The notes under the pieces were generated by a model. That model was not told the DNA's origin. It saw nothing but the letters and a program-made list of their open reading frames with translations, and did not search any database. Below are positions 22,462-33,162 of a stretch of DNA of 64,000 bases, piece after piece (the stretch's first letter is position 1; every line of letters begins with the position of its first letter). The DNA comes from Plasmodiophora brassicae (lineage: Eukaryota; Endomyxa: Phytomyxea; Phytomyxea; Plasmodiophorida), in assembly GCA_036867785.1 (NCBI GenBank), contig CP145418.1:186001-250000 (forward strand). The letters are read 5' to 3'. Position numbers and translations under genes: made by a program.

Positions 22462-23602
22462 ATGACGACGGACCCGTACGCCGCCCTGAGGGCGCTGCAG
22501 GACAGCGGAGTGTTCGACCAGCTGCGCTCACGGCTGTTCGAGCACCCGATCGTCCAGGTCGGGTGCGAACGCTGCGGCTGCTGAGCGCGTCCGCGTCTGA
22601 TACGGGCGGGCGCGATCCACAGGAGCAGTTTGCGTCTATGCAGGAGCGCCTGCTGTCGGAGCTCAGAGCCAGCCCGCTCCTCGATGTCCCGCAACGTATG
22701 AGGCAAAGCAGGCACGCTACTGTAGGTCGGCGACACCGTTGACTGGGAGCCTGACATCTTCGCATAGGCAACCGCAGATATTCAACTCGTTTCGCCTGGC
22801 GGTCAGGAACACGTCGATCGCAACTGAGAGTAAGGCTGGCGATAACGTTTTCCGTTGACGTTGCCTGCATTGACGAAATGACCTGTTCCTGGGATACGGT
22901 TGTCGGGTCTGCATGACGAACCACACTCATTCGACGCTTTGCACAGTTCACGAGGCGCTGTGCGCCGCCCTCCATCATATGATGCCGGTCATCTACGAGG
23001 CTGTCGATACTGCATTGCAACGCGTCGATGACGTTGACGAGAAGCCAGCAATCGTCAACGCGTCGTCTACCGAGGGCAAGGATCCTGCTGCTAGCGACGA
23101 CGTACCGACAGCTCCACCTGGTAACGTCGAAGAGCAGCCAGTTGGGGTTCCTGGCACCACGCGCATGGACGAGATATCGGGTAAAGACGAAGAGAGCGCG
23201 GTGCAAGTACCGGCGTCGTCGTCAGGAAGCAAACCCGGCAAGGCGAAACTGAAGAAACGAGGTCGTCTGATTCGCGCTGGCGACATTGACGAAACGGAAT
23301 CGAAACGGCGACGAGCAGGTCGGCAGGCGAAATCTGCTGCATCCGACGGCGACGATCGCGACGACGATAGCGATGAGGACGACGTCGATCCGCGCGTCAC
23401 CGGCCACGTCAATCCTGATCTGGGGAACCAGCCTGACCAAGCCGTCAATCGTCGCGTCAGGGTGTGGTGGCCGCTGGACAAGACGTGGTACCCTGGACGA
23501 ATAACCGCGTACAGGGCACGAGACAGCAAGCATCACATCCGGTACGATGACAACGAGATCGAGTGGCTCAACCTCAATAAGGAGAAGTGGAAATATAAGT
23601 GA
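22462..23602 (+). CDS. Tudor-like domain protein with possible SHG1/BOD1-like N-terminus
   Basis: Exons 22462-22557, 22623-22721, 22778-22829 and 22947-23602 stay in one frame; introns are 65, 56 and 117 bp. The N-terminal half is helical: ALQDSGVFDQLRSRLFEH, FASMQERLLSELRAS, then FNSFRLAVRNTS and HEALCAALHHMMPVIYEAV. The F-D-x-L-R pattern recalls SHG1/BOD1 COMPASS-associated domains, but only loosely. The middle is disordered, acidic and basic (KLKKRGRLIRA, SKRRRAGRQ, DDRDDDSDEDD), a likely nuclear localisation region. The C-terminus RVRVWWPLDKTWYPGRITAY followed by HHIRYDDNEIEWLNL is a Tudor-type fold as seen in PDS5-like and chromatin proteins, which can bind methylated lysine or arginine. 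A nuclear chromatin role is inferred from these parts. Confidence 0.7.
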
Positions 23603-23627
23603 TCGCGGTGCGGCCAGTCCGAATTGT

Positions 23628-25238
23628 TTAAGAATGTGGGATATCAGGTTCCTGGATATCCTCGACCGTCATGGGCGCGTTTGCGAGTAGACCGTTGATG
23701 GCGGATAGCCAATGCTGTGCCACGGTTCGTGCAGGCGGCTTGAACACGTATCGTTTCGATCCAACAACGACCTCGATATTGATGCCACCCAGTAAGCGTG
23801 TACGACACGTGTCGGGACGAATCTCGATATCGCATGCTGGCAAGGCACCGTTCTTGACGTCCTTCAACGACGCAAACGCAACAAGGTGGTCACCGCGCAG
23901 CTCCACCCACCGTTTCGTCGAGCTCGCCGACTCCGCTCCATCGTCTTCGTCATCTTCTTCACCATCGAGGAGCTCCTCCAGTTCCGGGTCGTCGCTCCGG
24001 TCGGTCATGAACCCGCATAACGGTTCTGCGCCAACAGGGACGTATTAGATAGGACGGAATACAACCAGGCGCGCGCGTTATCATACCGAGCTTGTTCCTC
24101 GACGTGAACTCTTCGCTGAAACCCGTCTTCCGCAGCATGGCTTTCGTTTGCAACGCGCTGGCATTGACCTTCTTCAGCTGGCCAGTCACTTGGGTTAGCA
24201 TTCGTAGGGCGACGCCGTTGCCAATCGTCGTAAACAGATCGACCACGTTCCCGTCCTTCGATGACTCGACTTCGGTGAAATCGACCTGCTCAGAACCGTT
24301 GACCAGGTGAACCCGGAAACCTGAACGGAGCAGGAAGACACGCACCTGCTTTCGTTTGAGAGCTCGAGCCAGCCCCGATGCCGTCTTCTTCGCTGCGTCG
24401 ATGTTGACCTCGCGAGGCCTCGCATCATCGACGATGCCGATCAGCATGATGCGGGTTTGCTCTGGAACCCACTTCTCGTTCAGCGAGCGTGGGCCCCAAT
24501 ACGTGCGCATCGACTCCAGGGAACTATCAAGGCAGCGTGCACACTCGGTCAGGCGCCACCACCCGGATGACGTTGTGACAGGCCACCCGACCTGGGATCC
24601 GAGACATTGTAGACGAGGCCCACAATGTCGGGTTTCTTCGAGAGCGTTGCCGGGCACAGTTTCTGATGGAAAGAACGATGACCACTCAGCTCTACGATTT
24701 TCTATGCGGATCAGTGGGTCAGAACGGCGGTTTCAGGATAGGCGTCCAGGACTGGGAGTACGAGATCGATGTCCGACTCCTTCATACGGTACCGACAGAA
24801 GGCGGCACCAATGGTTGGCTGAGGCGCATGGCCAAGAAGAACTGGGTCGCCTCGCAGCCGTGATAGCAATGCCGATTTGCCAACCCCACAATCGCCAGCC
24901 AGCACAATTCGTACAGTGAACCTGCAAGGTCGATGACGTACAAATGCGACTTGCAATTCAACGCGTACGTACTTCGCGACGTAATTCAGCCGCTTGGGTG
25001 AGCTCTTCCGTTCGATCTCGGCAGACTTCGGCGCGTCGACGCCTGCCTGCTGCGTAGATCTCGCCGGCCTCTCCACCGACACGACCAGCTCGTTCTTCGC
25101 GTTATCGGCTCCGCTGCCGCGCCTCTGCGCAGGGCCCAGCGTCTTCGCCTCGGCATTGCTCGACGCACCACGTAGCGACGACCGCTTCCCCTTCTCACTC
25201 GTCGCCCGTGACGCCGTGTTCGACGTCCTCCGCTTCAT
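23628..25238 (-). CDS. Atypical Rab/Ras-like GTPase fused to a C-terminal PH-like domain
   Basis: A minus-strand multi-exon gene. A basic, disordered N-terminal 70 residues (MKRRTSNTASRATSEKGKR) is followed across a 51-bp intron (24972-24922) by FTVRIVLAGDCGVGKSALL, a P-loop. PQPTIGAAF gives the switch-I threonine. Where DTAGQE is expected the reading is VLDAYPET, so switch II lacks the normal glycine and glutamine. Then DIVGLVYNVSDPRSLESM matches the Rab beta5 region, GIVDD stands where NKxD should be, and EVESSKDGNVVDLFTTIG resembles the G5 region. After an acidic linker (ELLDGEEDDEDDGAE) the end WVELRGDHLVAFASLKD and VFKPPARTVAQHWLSAIN look like a PH domain with its C-terminal helix. Nucleotide binding is plausible, regulated hydrolysis doubtful. 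Middle junctions are approximate. Confidence 0.65.
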
Positions 25239-25464
25239 GCCCAACGCGACATGCGACGGTCGCCAGGCACGCGCTCAGTCCCGCCTCACCGTGGAAGAAA
25301 ACGAATCGCGAACCCCACGAAGCCTGGATGGACGCGCACCAGGCGGTTTGTGTTCCTGTTCATCCCGGAACCGGGAACGGGGACCTTCGCTCCCGGTTGT
25401 GATTGCGCCCGTGCGGGCCTCCGCCTCCTGGGCCATTTCGGCGGCGCACGCGGCCTTGAAGGGC

Positions 25465-25956
25465 ATGTCGGTACGTATGGGGCGCGGCAGGCGGCACGCC
25501 GCATGGCGCTGATCGGGCGCTGGGCTGTAGGCGAAGCAGCCGAAGCCGGGCGTGTCGTCGGGCGCGAACGCGGCGACGGCGCCGGAGGCGTCGGCCGATG
25601 AGGAGAACTTGACGGTCTTCGTTCAGAACCTGCTTCAGCAAATGGTACGACGCCGTTCGTCACGTGCGGGTTGTGTCGGTTGTGTCGTCTGAGATCACCG
25701 GGGGGACAGCAATCCCGATTCCAGCAGATGTCGGATACGATCGTGTCGCGAAGTCGGTATTGCTGCTTTGGTCGACGGTCGTCCCCCGGGGCTGAATGTG
25801 TTCCGCTCGTTGCCAGTTGACGAGATGGGCGGGCGAATCGACGACCTGGAACGGTCGATCGGCGACCTGATGGCGCAGGCCGGTATTGCCGACGATCGTG
25901 AGCACGCCGCGGCGATCGGCGACGCGCGCCCTGCGACGACGACGCCCAAGAGTTAG
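25465..25956 (+). CDS. HSBP1: Heat shock factor binding protein 1
   Basis: Four tiny exons: 25465-25470 (just ATG TCG), 25531-25644, 25725-25752 and 25817-25956; introns 60, 80 and 64 bp. The 95-residue product contains ENLTVFVQNLLQQM, then MSDTIVSRIDEMGGRIDDLE, then RSIGDLMAQAGIADD, nearly the standard HSBP1 sequence: a short hydrophobic-heptad coiled coil that trimerises and dampens HSF1 in the nucleus. The join SR/IDEMG is made only by splicing a 28-nt exon, and the result fits the family exactly. The usual RFQ between the two helices is absent. A disordered Ala-rich tail follows. It is divergent from the GTPase-PH gene with 226 bp between starts. Confidence 0.85.
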
Positions 25957-26068
25957 TCCATCGGCAACCGGCGCGCCCGATCCGTCCAGCACGACCCGTT
26001 GACCTCTGATATACGGTCTCTTGTATTCGTCGAACGATAGCAATGTGTACAATGGAGGTTGTCGACGT

Positions 26069-26423
26069 TTATCGGCTTCGGCCGGATTCCTGCCCGCCGA
26101 GGAGGATCATGTCGGCGCGAAGCTCGGCGCTCCTTAGGTCCTGTTCGCGTTTCGACCCGAACCAGATGCACGCCATGGACGCCACCCACGTTGCCACGTA
26201 CAGCAGGCCGGCGATCATGAGGTTCGTCGCCGCGTGCGGCCTGCGCTCCTCGTCCTCGATCTCGACCTGCCCGGCCGACATGCAGTACGCGAGGACGAGC
26301 AGGAACACGGCCGCGAACAGACTGTGTCGCCCCGGCACACGTCAGCGAAACGCGACGCGCGCATCGACCAACGACCGACCTGTACGACCCGCAGAGCCGG
26401 CCGCATCCCGCCAGCGTCGGCAT
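26069..26423 (-). CDS. Small two-TM membrane protein
   Basis: Exons 26423-26380 and 26321-26069, 58-bp intron, giving 98 residues. Two hydrophobic segments, SLFAAVFLLVLAYCMSA and NLMIAGLLYVATWVASMACI, are separated by a charged loop (EIEDEERRPHAA), and a polar tail follows. The first exon ends in phase 2 and is consistent with the second only when the intron is removed. I do not recognise the family. It sits 173 bp from the COPI-associated gene on the same strand. Confidence 0.6.
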
Positions 26424-26595
26424 CACCGCGTCGGCGACGATTTTTGTGGGGCCGCCTTCGCCGCTGACGACGATCGACGAATGCGACGTTAGGCCGCGCC
26501 GCGATGTGATCCGACTCGCGCCCGCCGTTATACGACACGCGCAGGCGAACGTGGCGAATGTATTACATAGGATGATGCCAGACGGGCGGCGCTGA

Positions 26596-27588
26596 TCAGG
26601 CTTGCGACTTGTTGTTCGCCGCGATTTGCGCCTGCAGGGTCGGGGTCAGGCAGGTGGTCTGCGTGATGGGGAAACGCGCCGGTTACCATCTTCTTGGACG
26701 CGTTCGGGTTGGCTGCGATGACGTCGACAGCGTTTGGGTTGTGGCCGGACATAGCGACCGCCTTCTTCGCCGCGTTCGGATTCGCAACGACGAAGTCGAC
26801 GGCGGCGCTCGTGACATCAACCGGCGGTATCTGAGACGATTTCAGTGGTGTGCCCAGGTTGTAAACGCGGCGGGTCGAGCTGGACCTTGTGGACCGGCGG
26901 TTTCACAGATGTCAGGTAGGTCCCGACGTTCGGGGACGCGCACAGGATGAAGAAGTTGATCCCCAGGATGATCAGCGTCACGATGCCGGCGGGGATGGAA
27001 TACTTCGCCGGGTTCAGGCTGAACGTCATCGACCCTAGGAACAGGAGGAACAGCGAACGTCCGCCGTAGTTGAACATGAACCCAAAGTTGTTCGCAGCGA
27101 ACAGGTCAAAGTACTTTCTGCAAAACCGTCTGGTGTTAGCCAATGACCGATGTCACTGTTCGAATACAGGACGTGCATGCGCAGTTCGAAGATGAACAGC
27201 GTAATGGCAAACACCCTGGAAACGACGTGAACGACAGAGGTCACGACTCCAGCGAACCCGGCTCGTACGTGGTGTAGAACGCGAACAGATAGTACGTGAC
27301 GTCTATCGTGCCATCGCCGCTAAGGAGGCCGGTGATACCGACCACCGTCAACAGCAACTGTTGGAATAAGACCGCCGCCGCCGATGCGTACACTCGCCGA
27401 GACGTACAGCAACGAGGATACTGGAGATACGAATCACCAGCGCCAGCTTCCGCGGTTCAATCGTGCGGACCCTGCGACAATCCGCCCGTTATTCAAGAGC
27501 GCGGGTAGGTCCCGACGCTCGTTGCTGACCGGTCACTATAGGTCGGCCCAGCCGCTGGTGCCGGCATCGGCGCTGCCTGGTCGCTCAT
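26596..27588 (-). CDS. COPI-associated/TVP15-like Golgi membrane protein with NPNA repeats
   Basis: Six or more short exons from MSDQAAPMPAPAAGP. Core segments: RKLALVIRISSILVAV, LLLTVVGITGLLSGDG, VFAITLFIFELRM, then YFDLFAANNFGFMFNYGGR, SLFLLFLGSMTF and IVTLIILGINFFILC. NFGF..NYGGRSLFLLFLG is the signature of the COPI-associated protein family (TVP15 in yeast), four-TM proteins of the Golgi. After a 73-bp intron the tail IPPVDVTSAAVDFVVANPNA carries three NPNA-type units (NPNAAKK, NPNAVDV, NPNASKK) and ends KKMAQIAANNKSQA through one more intron. The repeat tail is not part of the family core and is probably cytosolic. Role in Golgi traffic is inferred from the family. Confidence 0.75.
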
Positions 27589-27913
27589 CGCGCCGTGACC
27601 GACCCCCCGCGCCTTCAAAACTGATCAAAATTGCGGCCGCAACCTGAATGTGATGCAGAAACATTAGCGTGGCCATTTTCTCTGTCCGCCGACAAGAAGG
27701 AGGAGGAGGAGGCGCCGCGCAGCAGACAGGCGCCCGCAGTGTGAAACGCCGGTCAAAAATTCTCCCGTTGTGAAGGGTCTAAGAGCATCCCCAACCCGTA
27801 GCTATTTCCCTAGCTATAGTCAAATTTTAGCTAGAAAACAGCCCCACCCGGGCTAGCTATCGCTATATTGTTTGACTTGCCTCGCCATTTCGGCACGAAA
27901 TAGCTAGGTGGCA

Positions 27914-28217
27914 ACCACCCTCGAAGCTACAAAAAAAAACGTTGCGCGCGCAAGGTACGGCGCGTTGCGCGCGCAACGTTGCGCAACGTTGCGCAAGTTT
28001 GCGCAAGTTTGCGCAAGGTTGCGCAAGTTTGCGCATGGTTTCATTGGTTTGTCGGCCTACCGTGGTCGCCGGTCGGCGCTCGATGCCATGGCGGACCGAC
28101 GGCAGACTACCAGCAAAACTGGTGCAACTGGTGCAACTGGTAGCAAAACTGGTACAACTGGTAGCAAAACTGGTACAACTGGTACGCGAAACTGGTACAA
28201 CTGGTAGCGAAACCGGT
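27914..28217. repeat. Left inverted arm with minisatellites
   Basis: Begins ACCACCCTCGAAGCTAC, then a run of nine A, then repeated GCGCAAGTTT/GCGCAACGTT units, then after a short unique piece (about 28040-28110) five or so units of CAACTGGTAGCAAAACTGGT. The order is mirrored in the right arm. Confidence 0.75.
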
Positions 28218-28399
28218 ATTGGGGTCAGACGCAGAGCGTCCGGAAATTCGCTGCGAAGCTCGGCTGGTGTCCGGCGTCGATGTTGGGGGGTCGGCGACGT
28301 GGTCTGGCGTGGTGCTGCGCCGTTGTTCTCGATGACGTCAACGTGGTTGAACCACGGCCCGTACGTACTGAATATCGATTCTTGGTCGCCAACGAGCTG

Positions 28400-30050
28400 A
28401 TCGACAAGTAACGACGGCTGAAGCAGCCGGTCACGACGATCCTCCTGGACAACCAGAAAGCGTACGACACGACCGAGCGCGCCCTCGCCAACGAGAAGTT
28501 GCTGGCGCGCGGCGTCCCCGCTCACGTTAATGTCGCTGTCGTCCAGTCGCAGTTCGACGGATGCACGTTCCAGATGATGCTGGACAGGCAGCTGTCGAGC
28601 GCGATTGACGTGCTGGTCGGCGTCTTCCAGAGAGCCGTGTTGTCCCTGCTCCTGTTCAACATCCACATCGACGACCTGCCGGTCGGGCTGTGCCGCGTCT
28701 TCGGACGCGTTGCACCCTCGCTGTACGGTCAGCCCATCTCTGCGCAGATGTTCGCCGACGACACGTCGCTTTACGCGTTGTCGGACGACGTCGCGCAGCG
28801 GATGCTGGATCACCGCGAGGATTACGACCGGCGGCACCGGTTCGTATTCAATGCTCGAAAGCCACAGGTGACGAAGGACCCGGCGCGCCGCGGCGCGACG
28901 TTCACAACCATGGGAGACGAGATCCCGGACGAGGCCGACCTGGCGTCTTCGACCAAGTTACCAAGTTCCTGGGAATGGTGATACGCGACGTGATTTCGCC
29001 AATGGTGCCCAGCTCACGAACAGGACGGGGAAGGCCAAGTCGCTGCTTCTGGCGAGTGGCGATCGGACGGACCGGCGCCCTTGCAACCAAGCACTTCTCC
29101 CTGGCCCGCAAGCGACTGCTCATCTTCATCTGGGTCCGCGCCCGCGCCGAGTATGGCCTGGCCTTCTCGGATCATTCGTAAGCGTCGCTCGTGGGCATAG
29201 ACTCGTTGATGAAGTCGTCGGTGGCAATGTATCGTGCGCGGCAACGTCCTGATGCTGCGCGCAGCCGGCATCCCACCGGCGGCCGCACGTCGTTCGGCTG
29301 CGCGCGACTCGTCTCTTCAAGATCGAGCAAATCGCGGCGTCCGTTCCGATGGATGCGCTGCCGATCGTCGGCGAGAATGTGCAGTTCCTGCCGTTAACGG
29401 CGAAGCGGGCGCTCGCGGATCGACACAGCAACGTCGTGAAGATGACGCGCCGGTGCCCGGTGCTCGCACGCTGCAACCAGCTGTGGGCGGCCGGCGCGCC
29501 GGCGCAGCGCGTGCGCCAGCAGCTGGTCGACGAGTGCAAGCGCACGGGTCGACGTGTGCCGAGATTGCCGCCGCTGCCGACGGGAGAGCGCCCTGCTACA
29601 GAAGCTGCACCAGCGGACGTGGGACGGCGCAAAGGGGAAGCTGATGGCGCTGCAGGTCCAGCGGTACACCCAGCCGCATCCCGTGGAGCGATGTGCCGGC
29701 GAATTCGAAGCACGCGTACGCTGTCCTCTCCTGGATCTGCAACCGGTACCTGGTCTGCCTGATCCCGTGCCAGGGGTGTGTCGGGTGTTACCCGACGTTT
29801 CAGTTCCACCTGGGGGGTTGCGTCGAGCCCATGCGCTTGCTGCACCCGCTGATCGATTGGCGAATTTGGCTAATGCACCCGGAGCGGGCCGACTACCGCG
29901 ATGCCTTCGACTACCTCGCGCTCCAATTCCAAGAATACGACATTTTACTGAGACATGAACCTGAGGCGGCCGATTCGACGACGGTGCCCTGCATCATGCC
30001 GACCTGGCGAGATCCGACCTTCAGGTTGTCTGACCGACAGCGCCGGTAGA
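28400..30050 (+). pseudogene. Non-LTR retrotransposon (LINE) reverse-transcriptase remnant
   Basis: The frame from about 28400 reads ILLDNQKAYDTTERALANEK, then GVFQRAVLSLLLFNIHIDDL and MFADDTSLYALSDD, which correspond to the reverse-transcriptase motifs of LINEs (AFDT..., GVPQGS.LSP.LF, Y/FADDT). Downstream pieces up to 30050 (AKRALADRHSNVVKMTRRCP and FDYLALQFQEYDILLRH) look like the C-terminal region, in another frame. No endonuclease domain is present upstream. Frame changes and substitutions in the motifs (QRAV for QGSV) show it is inactive. A related C-terminal fragment lies inverted near 60180-60260. Confidence 0.7.
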
Positions 30051-30482
30051 TGCACGTGCTGGGTACGGCGACCCGGGCAACCGTCGCCAAGTGCCTGCAT
30101 GGGGCGCCGTTGTCGATGTCGGCCCAGGCGTCGCATCGCTGGCCGGACCGCACTGCATCGCGTTCGTCGAACCCGGCCTGCAGGACGATCCGGACAACCA
30201 AGCCGCCGCCGTCCCCGTCCCCGCCGCCGAGGCCGTCGTCGAGCACGTCCAGCACGAACCAGACCGCTATGTCGACTTGCTGCTTTAAGCCAGCGCTGCG
30301 GTGCATACGCCCGCTGCGTGGACCGAGCACAGCCGGCGCAGTGCGTACCATCACCTGCTCGGGCGACCGGCGATCGCTGACGATCCGGCGCCGCATAACA
30401 GCAACTCCAGGCGACACCTACCTTTTATTCATTACGATTAAACATAGAATTTCCTTACTTAGGTTGGTGTCCGTTTCGCCGT

Positions 30483-30658
30483 TCTTCAGCCTCACAGGCT
30501 GTTCGTCAGCAGCTCTGCGCGCGCGCTGAACCGGCGTCTGACCCGACACGCCACACCGACCCAACGCAGCAAGGCACCTACCGCATCCCACACAATGACC
30601 AACTCCGGTTCAGCGAGACGCCACGCGGCTGCTGACGAACAGTCTGTGAAGCTGCAGA
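30483..30658. repeat. Small inverted repeat, about 30-bp arms
   Basis: Arms near 30483-30513 and 30628-30658 share CTGTTCGTCAGCAGC as a perfect 15-mer inside about 30 bp of good inverted match. The unit is about 176 bp, MITE-like. No clear target duplication was seen. Confidence 0.5.
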
Positions 30659-31920
30659 ATCGCGATAGCGGACACCACCACACTCAAGTAAGCGTCGACC
30701 GCGATATTCGAAGTACTGACGGTGGTTAACAGGCCCCTACGTTGCGCCCCCTCCCGCACACCACGCGAAGCACCCACCTTATTGGAAGCTTTGGCGTTGT
30801 GCACACGTTCGGGAAGATCGGAAAGATGCTTGCTGGGCATCGGCACCTTGCGCATCTCGGCCGACCTGATCGTCGAGACCAGCACCAATATCTAATTAAT
30901 CCGGACACTGGCCCTCCACCTTCTCGTCGTCTTCCAGCTTCTAGCGTCGAGCAGTACCTCATCTTCCTTATCAACGTTATCATCCAACCTGGGCACACCG
31001 TGAGTCGTACGTTCCATGGGACAAGACACCCCGGTACGAACAGTTGCTCGTCGACGACGTTTTCCTTGGGTCATGCTCGCCTATCGCTGTGTCCAGCTCC
31101 TCGTCGTCTCCAACATCGTCGTCGTCGCCCGGCTCTCGGCGGTCGTCGTCGCGTTCATCCGGGTTCCCTTCGTGGAGATTGCCGTCGAACACGTTGTCTA
31201 TCTCCATGACCGCTTCATCACGGTTGACACGATCCCGCTCATTCTACCGACACGGTTCAGTGCACGACGACGGGGACAACGACTACCACAGCGCGTACCT
31301 GATGGGTCCTAATCGTGATCGTCGTCGGGATATCTTGTTGGAGGCCCAATAGTTGTTCTTCGTCCTCGATCTGGTCACTGACCTCGGCGCGGCGCACGCG
31401 GTCAACGTCGTTCGCACGCCCGCGCCTGGCCGCTTACGAACACAGACACTTGTATAAACGAGCCTGACAAAGAGTCACAGCATACGTCGCCACAACGTGG
31501 TTGACGGGGAACTACCCAACGACCTTAGCGGGGATTTGCTGTACACCCCATCCACACATGCCAGGTTGTACTGGTGCAGGTGGCTGCGGGCGCCTATCAG
31601 GAATCGATCGCAGTACCGTCTGCACCAGCAACGCGATAGCGTCCCTCACTCACCGCCGTCGAGTCGCAAACATCGGCACAGACGACCTGCTCTTCCGCAG
31701 CTGACCACACAGACAACATTAGCCATTGTTGGTCCCGTGGTAGTCACGAGGGCGTCCGACGAATGCGATTCGAAGCACGGCGCGGCAGCCGAAACCGCCA
31801 GGGCGGGTACGTACGACGCGCGCCCATTGACAATATGCTAAGTTCTTTATGATGAGGTCTAAGCGTTTGTAGCTTTCCCCAACACGACCGCCCGACCGAA
31901 CATTCGCCCAAGGAGGTTTT

Positions 31921-32218
31921 GCTTCCAGTTGTGCCAGTTTTGCTTCCAGTTGTACCAGTTTTGCTGCCAGTTGTACCAGTTTTGCTACCAGTTGTACCAG
32001 TTTTGCTACCAGTTGTACCAGTTTTGCTACCAGTTGTACCAGTTTCGCGTACCAGTTGTACCAGTTTCGCGTACCAGTTGTACCAGTTTTGCTACCAGTT
32101 GTACCAGTTTTGAGGCAACGTTGCGCAAGTATGCGCTTGTTTGCGCTTGTTTGCGCGCGCAACGTCGTGTTTTCGCCGACGCCAACCTAAATTTTTTTTT
32201 TGCAGCTTCAAGGGTGGT
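31921..32218. repeat. Right inverted arm with minisatellites
   Basis: About nine units of TTTTGCTACCAGTTGTACCA in slightly different forms, then GCGCTTGTTTGCGC repeats, a run of ten T, and a terminal GCTTCAAGGGTGGT. It is the inverted counterpart of 27914-28217. The minisatellite is longer here than in the left arm. Confidence 0.75.
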
Positions 32219-33162
32219 AGGGAGCTAGGTAGGCAAGCAAATCTCTAGCCACGGAGTTGCGCACATTTTGTCTGACTGGGAGATCGTGGGGACGGCCTCG
32301 TGGTTCCTGTTGATCGAGGGAACCATGGGCGATATGAGGCGAAGAAAGGTCGTAGAGGCTCGGAGCGGGCCGGAAAGGAGGGCGTGTCATTGGCGCGTGC
32401 CTATGTTGACATTTCCCATGATCCTGGTGTCAGAAACGGGCAGAAATCAAACGAACGTATTAGCTACAAGCGTCAGCACACCCGTACGCGATGATTCGCA
32501 TGGCTGCGACAACTTTCTGCAGAGTTATACCTGGAAGCCCGCCGGTGAATGAGTGGTTCTTTTCTGAAACCATGGATCTTGTCCTAGGAACCCGCCCATG
32601 ATCTCGCGAACAAAGGTTTCTACGGAAGCGCCGCCTGAACAGAGATGTTCGTTGTACGTCGCACCTGCAGCAAATTATTCGCGAATGTTTCGTTCCGTAC
32701 CGTATTCAGAGTTTCGTTCAGCATTGGGTCTGCGACAGGGTCTGGACCCACCAGATACGGGTTTCTGCGTCTTCTTGCTCGTGTGGTGTCGACAGACTAG
32801 CTCGAGAAACTGGAGATTCGCCGCAGAAGCCTCTTCGAACGATGCCAGTGCTGTCATTGAACGGAATCGAGGATTACATCCGACGACAAGTGCAATGTGC
32901 ACGAAATGCTGGCACAGTAAAATAACTATGGCTATCACTGGATGGGGATTGGGAAAATAGCTATCGCCAAAATTGCCGCAAAACGGACATTTTAGCTATG
33001 GCTATGGCTAGCCGGGTGGAGATGCTCTAAAACAGCGACATTCCGCTACAGTGTCTGAACGCAGTAACGTCCGCAGCGCGCGTGGATGCGACCGCGTCCT
33101 GTCGCGATGAACGATGAGCGGTACTGGATGGGTAGGGCGGTCGTTTCTGGGGAGGGTCGCTG

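Larger units (their letters stand above)
27910..32222. mobile_element. Foldback-like element nested in the TIR element
   Basis: An 8-bp direct repeat AGCTAGGT stands at 27902-27909 and again at 32223-32230, as expected for a target duplication. Just inside, ACCACCCTCGAAGC at the left and its inverted relative at the right open about 300-bp inverted arms. Each arm holds a poly-A/T run, GCGCAA-type repeats and a CAACTGGTA-type minisatellite. Long inverted repeats made of minisatellites are the hallmark of foldback elements. The interior carries a LINE reverse-transcriptase fossil and about 1.8 kb of unrecognised DNA. A transposase was not found. Confidence 0.6.
27783..33027. mobile_element. TIR element with TAA target duplication (PIF/Harbinger-like), interrupted
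   Basis: The left end GAGCATCCCCAACCCG and the right end, read inverted, GAGCATCTCCACCCGG match. A TAA flanks both ends (27780-27782 and 33028-33030). Three-base TWA target duplications and GAGCATCTCC-type termini fit PIF/Harbinger elements. Both ends are rich in TAGCTATAGC-like subterminal motifs. Without the nested element the original would be about 0.93 kb, so a MITE-size non-autonomous element. I see no transposase. Segment 32231-32990 belongs to this element and has no recognised gene. Confidence 0.65.

Noticed and set aside
22292-23206. 304-codon minus-strand frame over the Tudor gene
   Set aside because: Arg/Ser/Cys-rich shadow; the plus-strand gene has consistent splicing and a Tudor-like end.
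25286-26052. Long minus-strand frames across the HSBP1 gene
   Set aside because: They are antisense shadows of the HSBP1 exons and GC-rich introns.
27960-28220. Possible CRISPR-like array in the repeat arm
   Set aside because: Units are contiguous minisatellites without unique spacers, in a eukaryotic setting; not a CRISPR.
31919-32228. Frames with repeated LPVVPVL or QLYQFCYQ peptides
   Set aside because: They only translate the minisatellite of the foldback arm; no other coding evidence.
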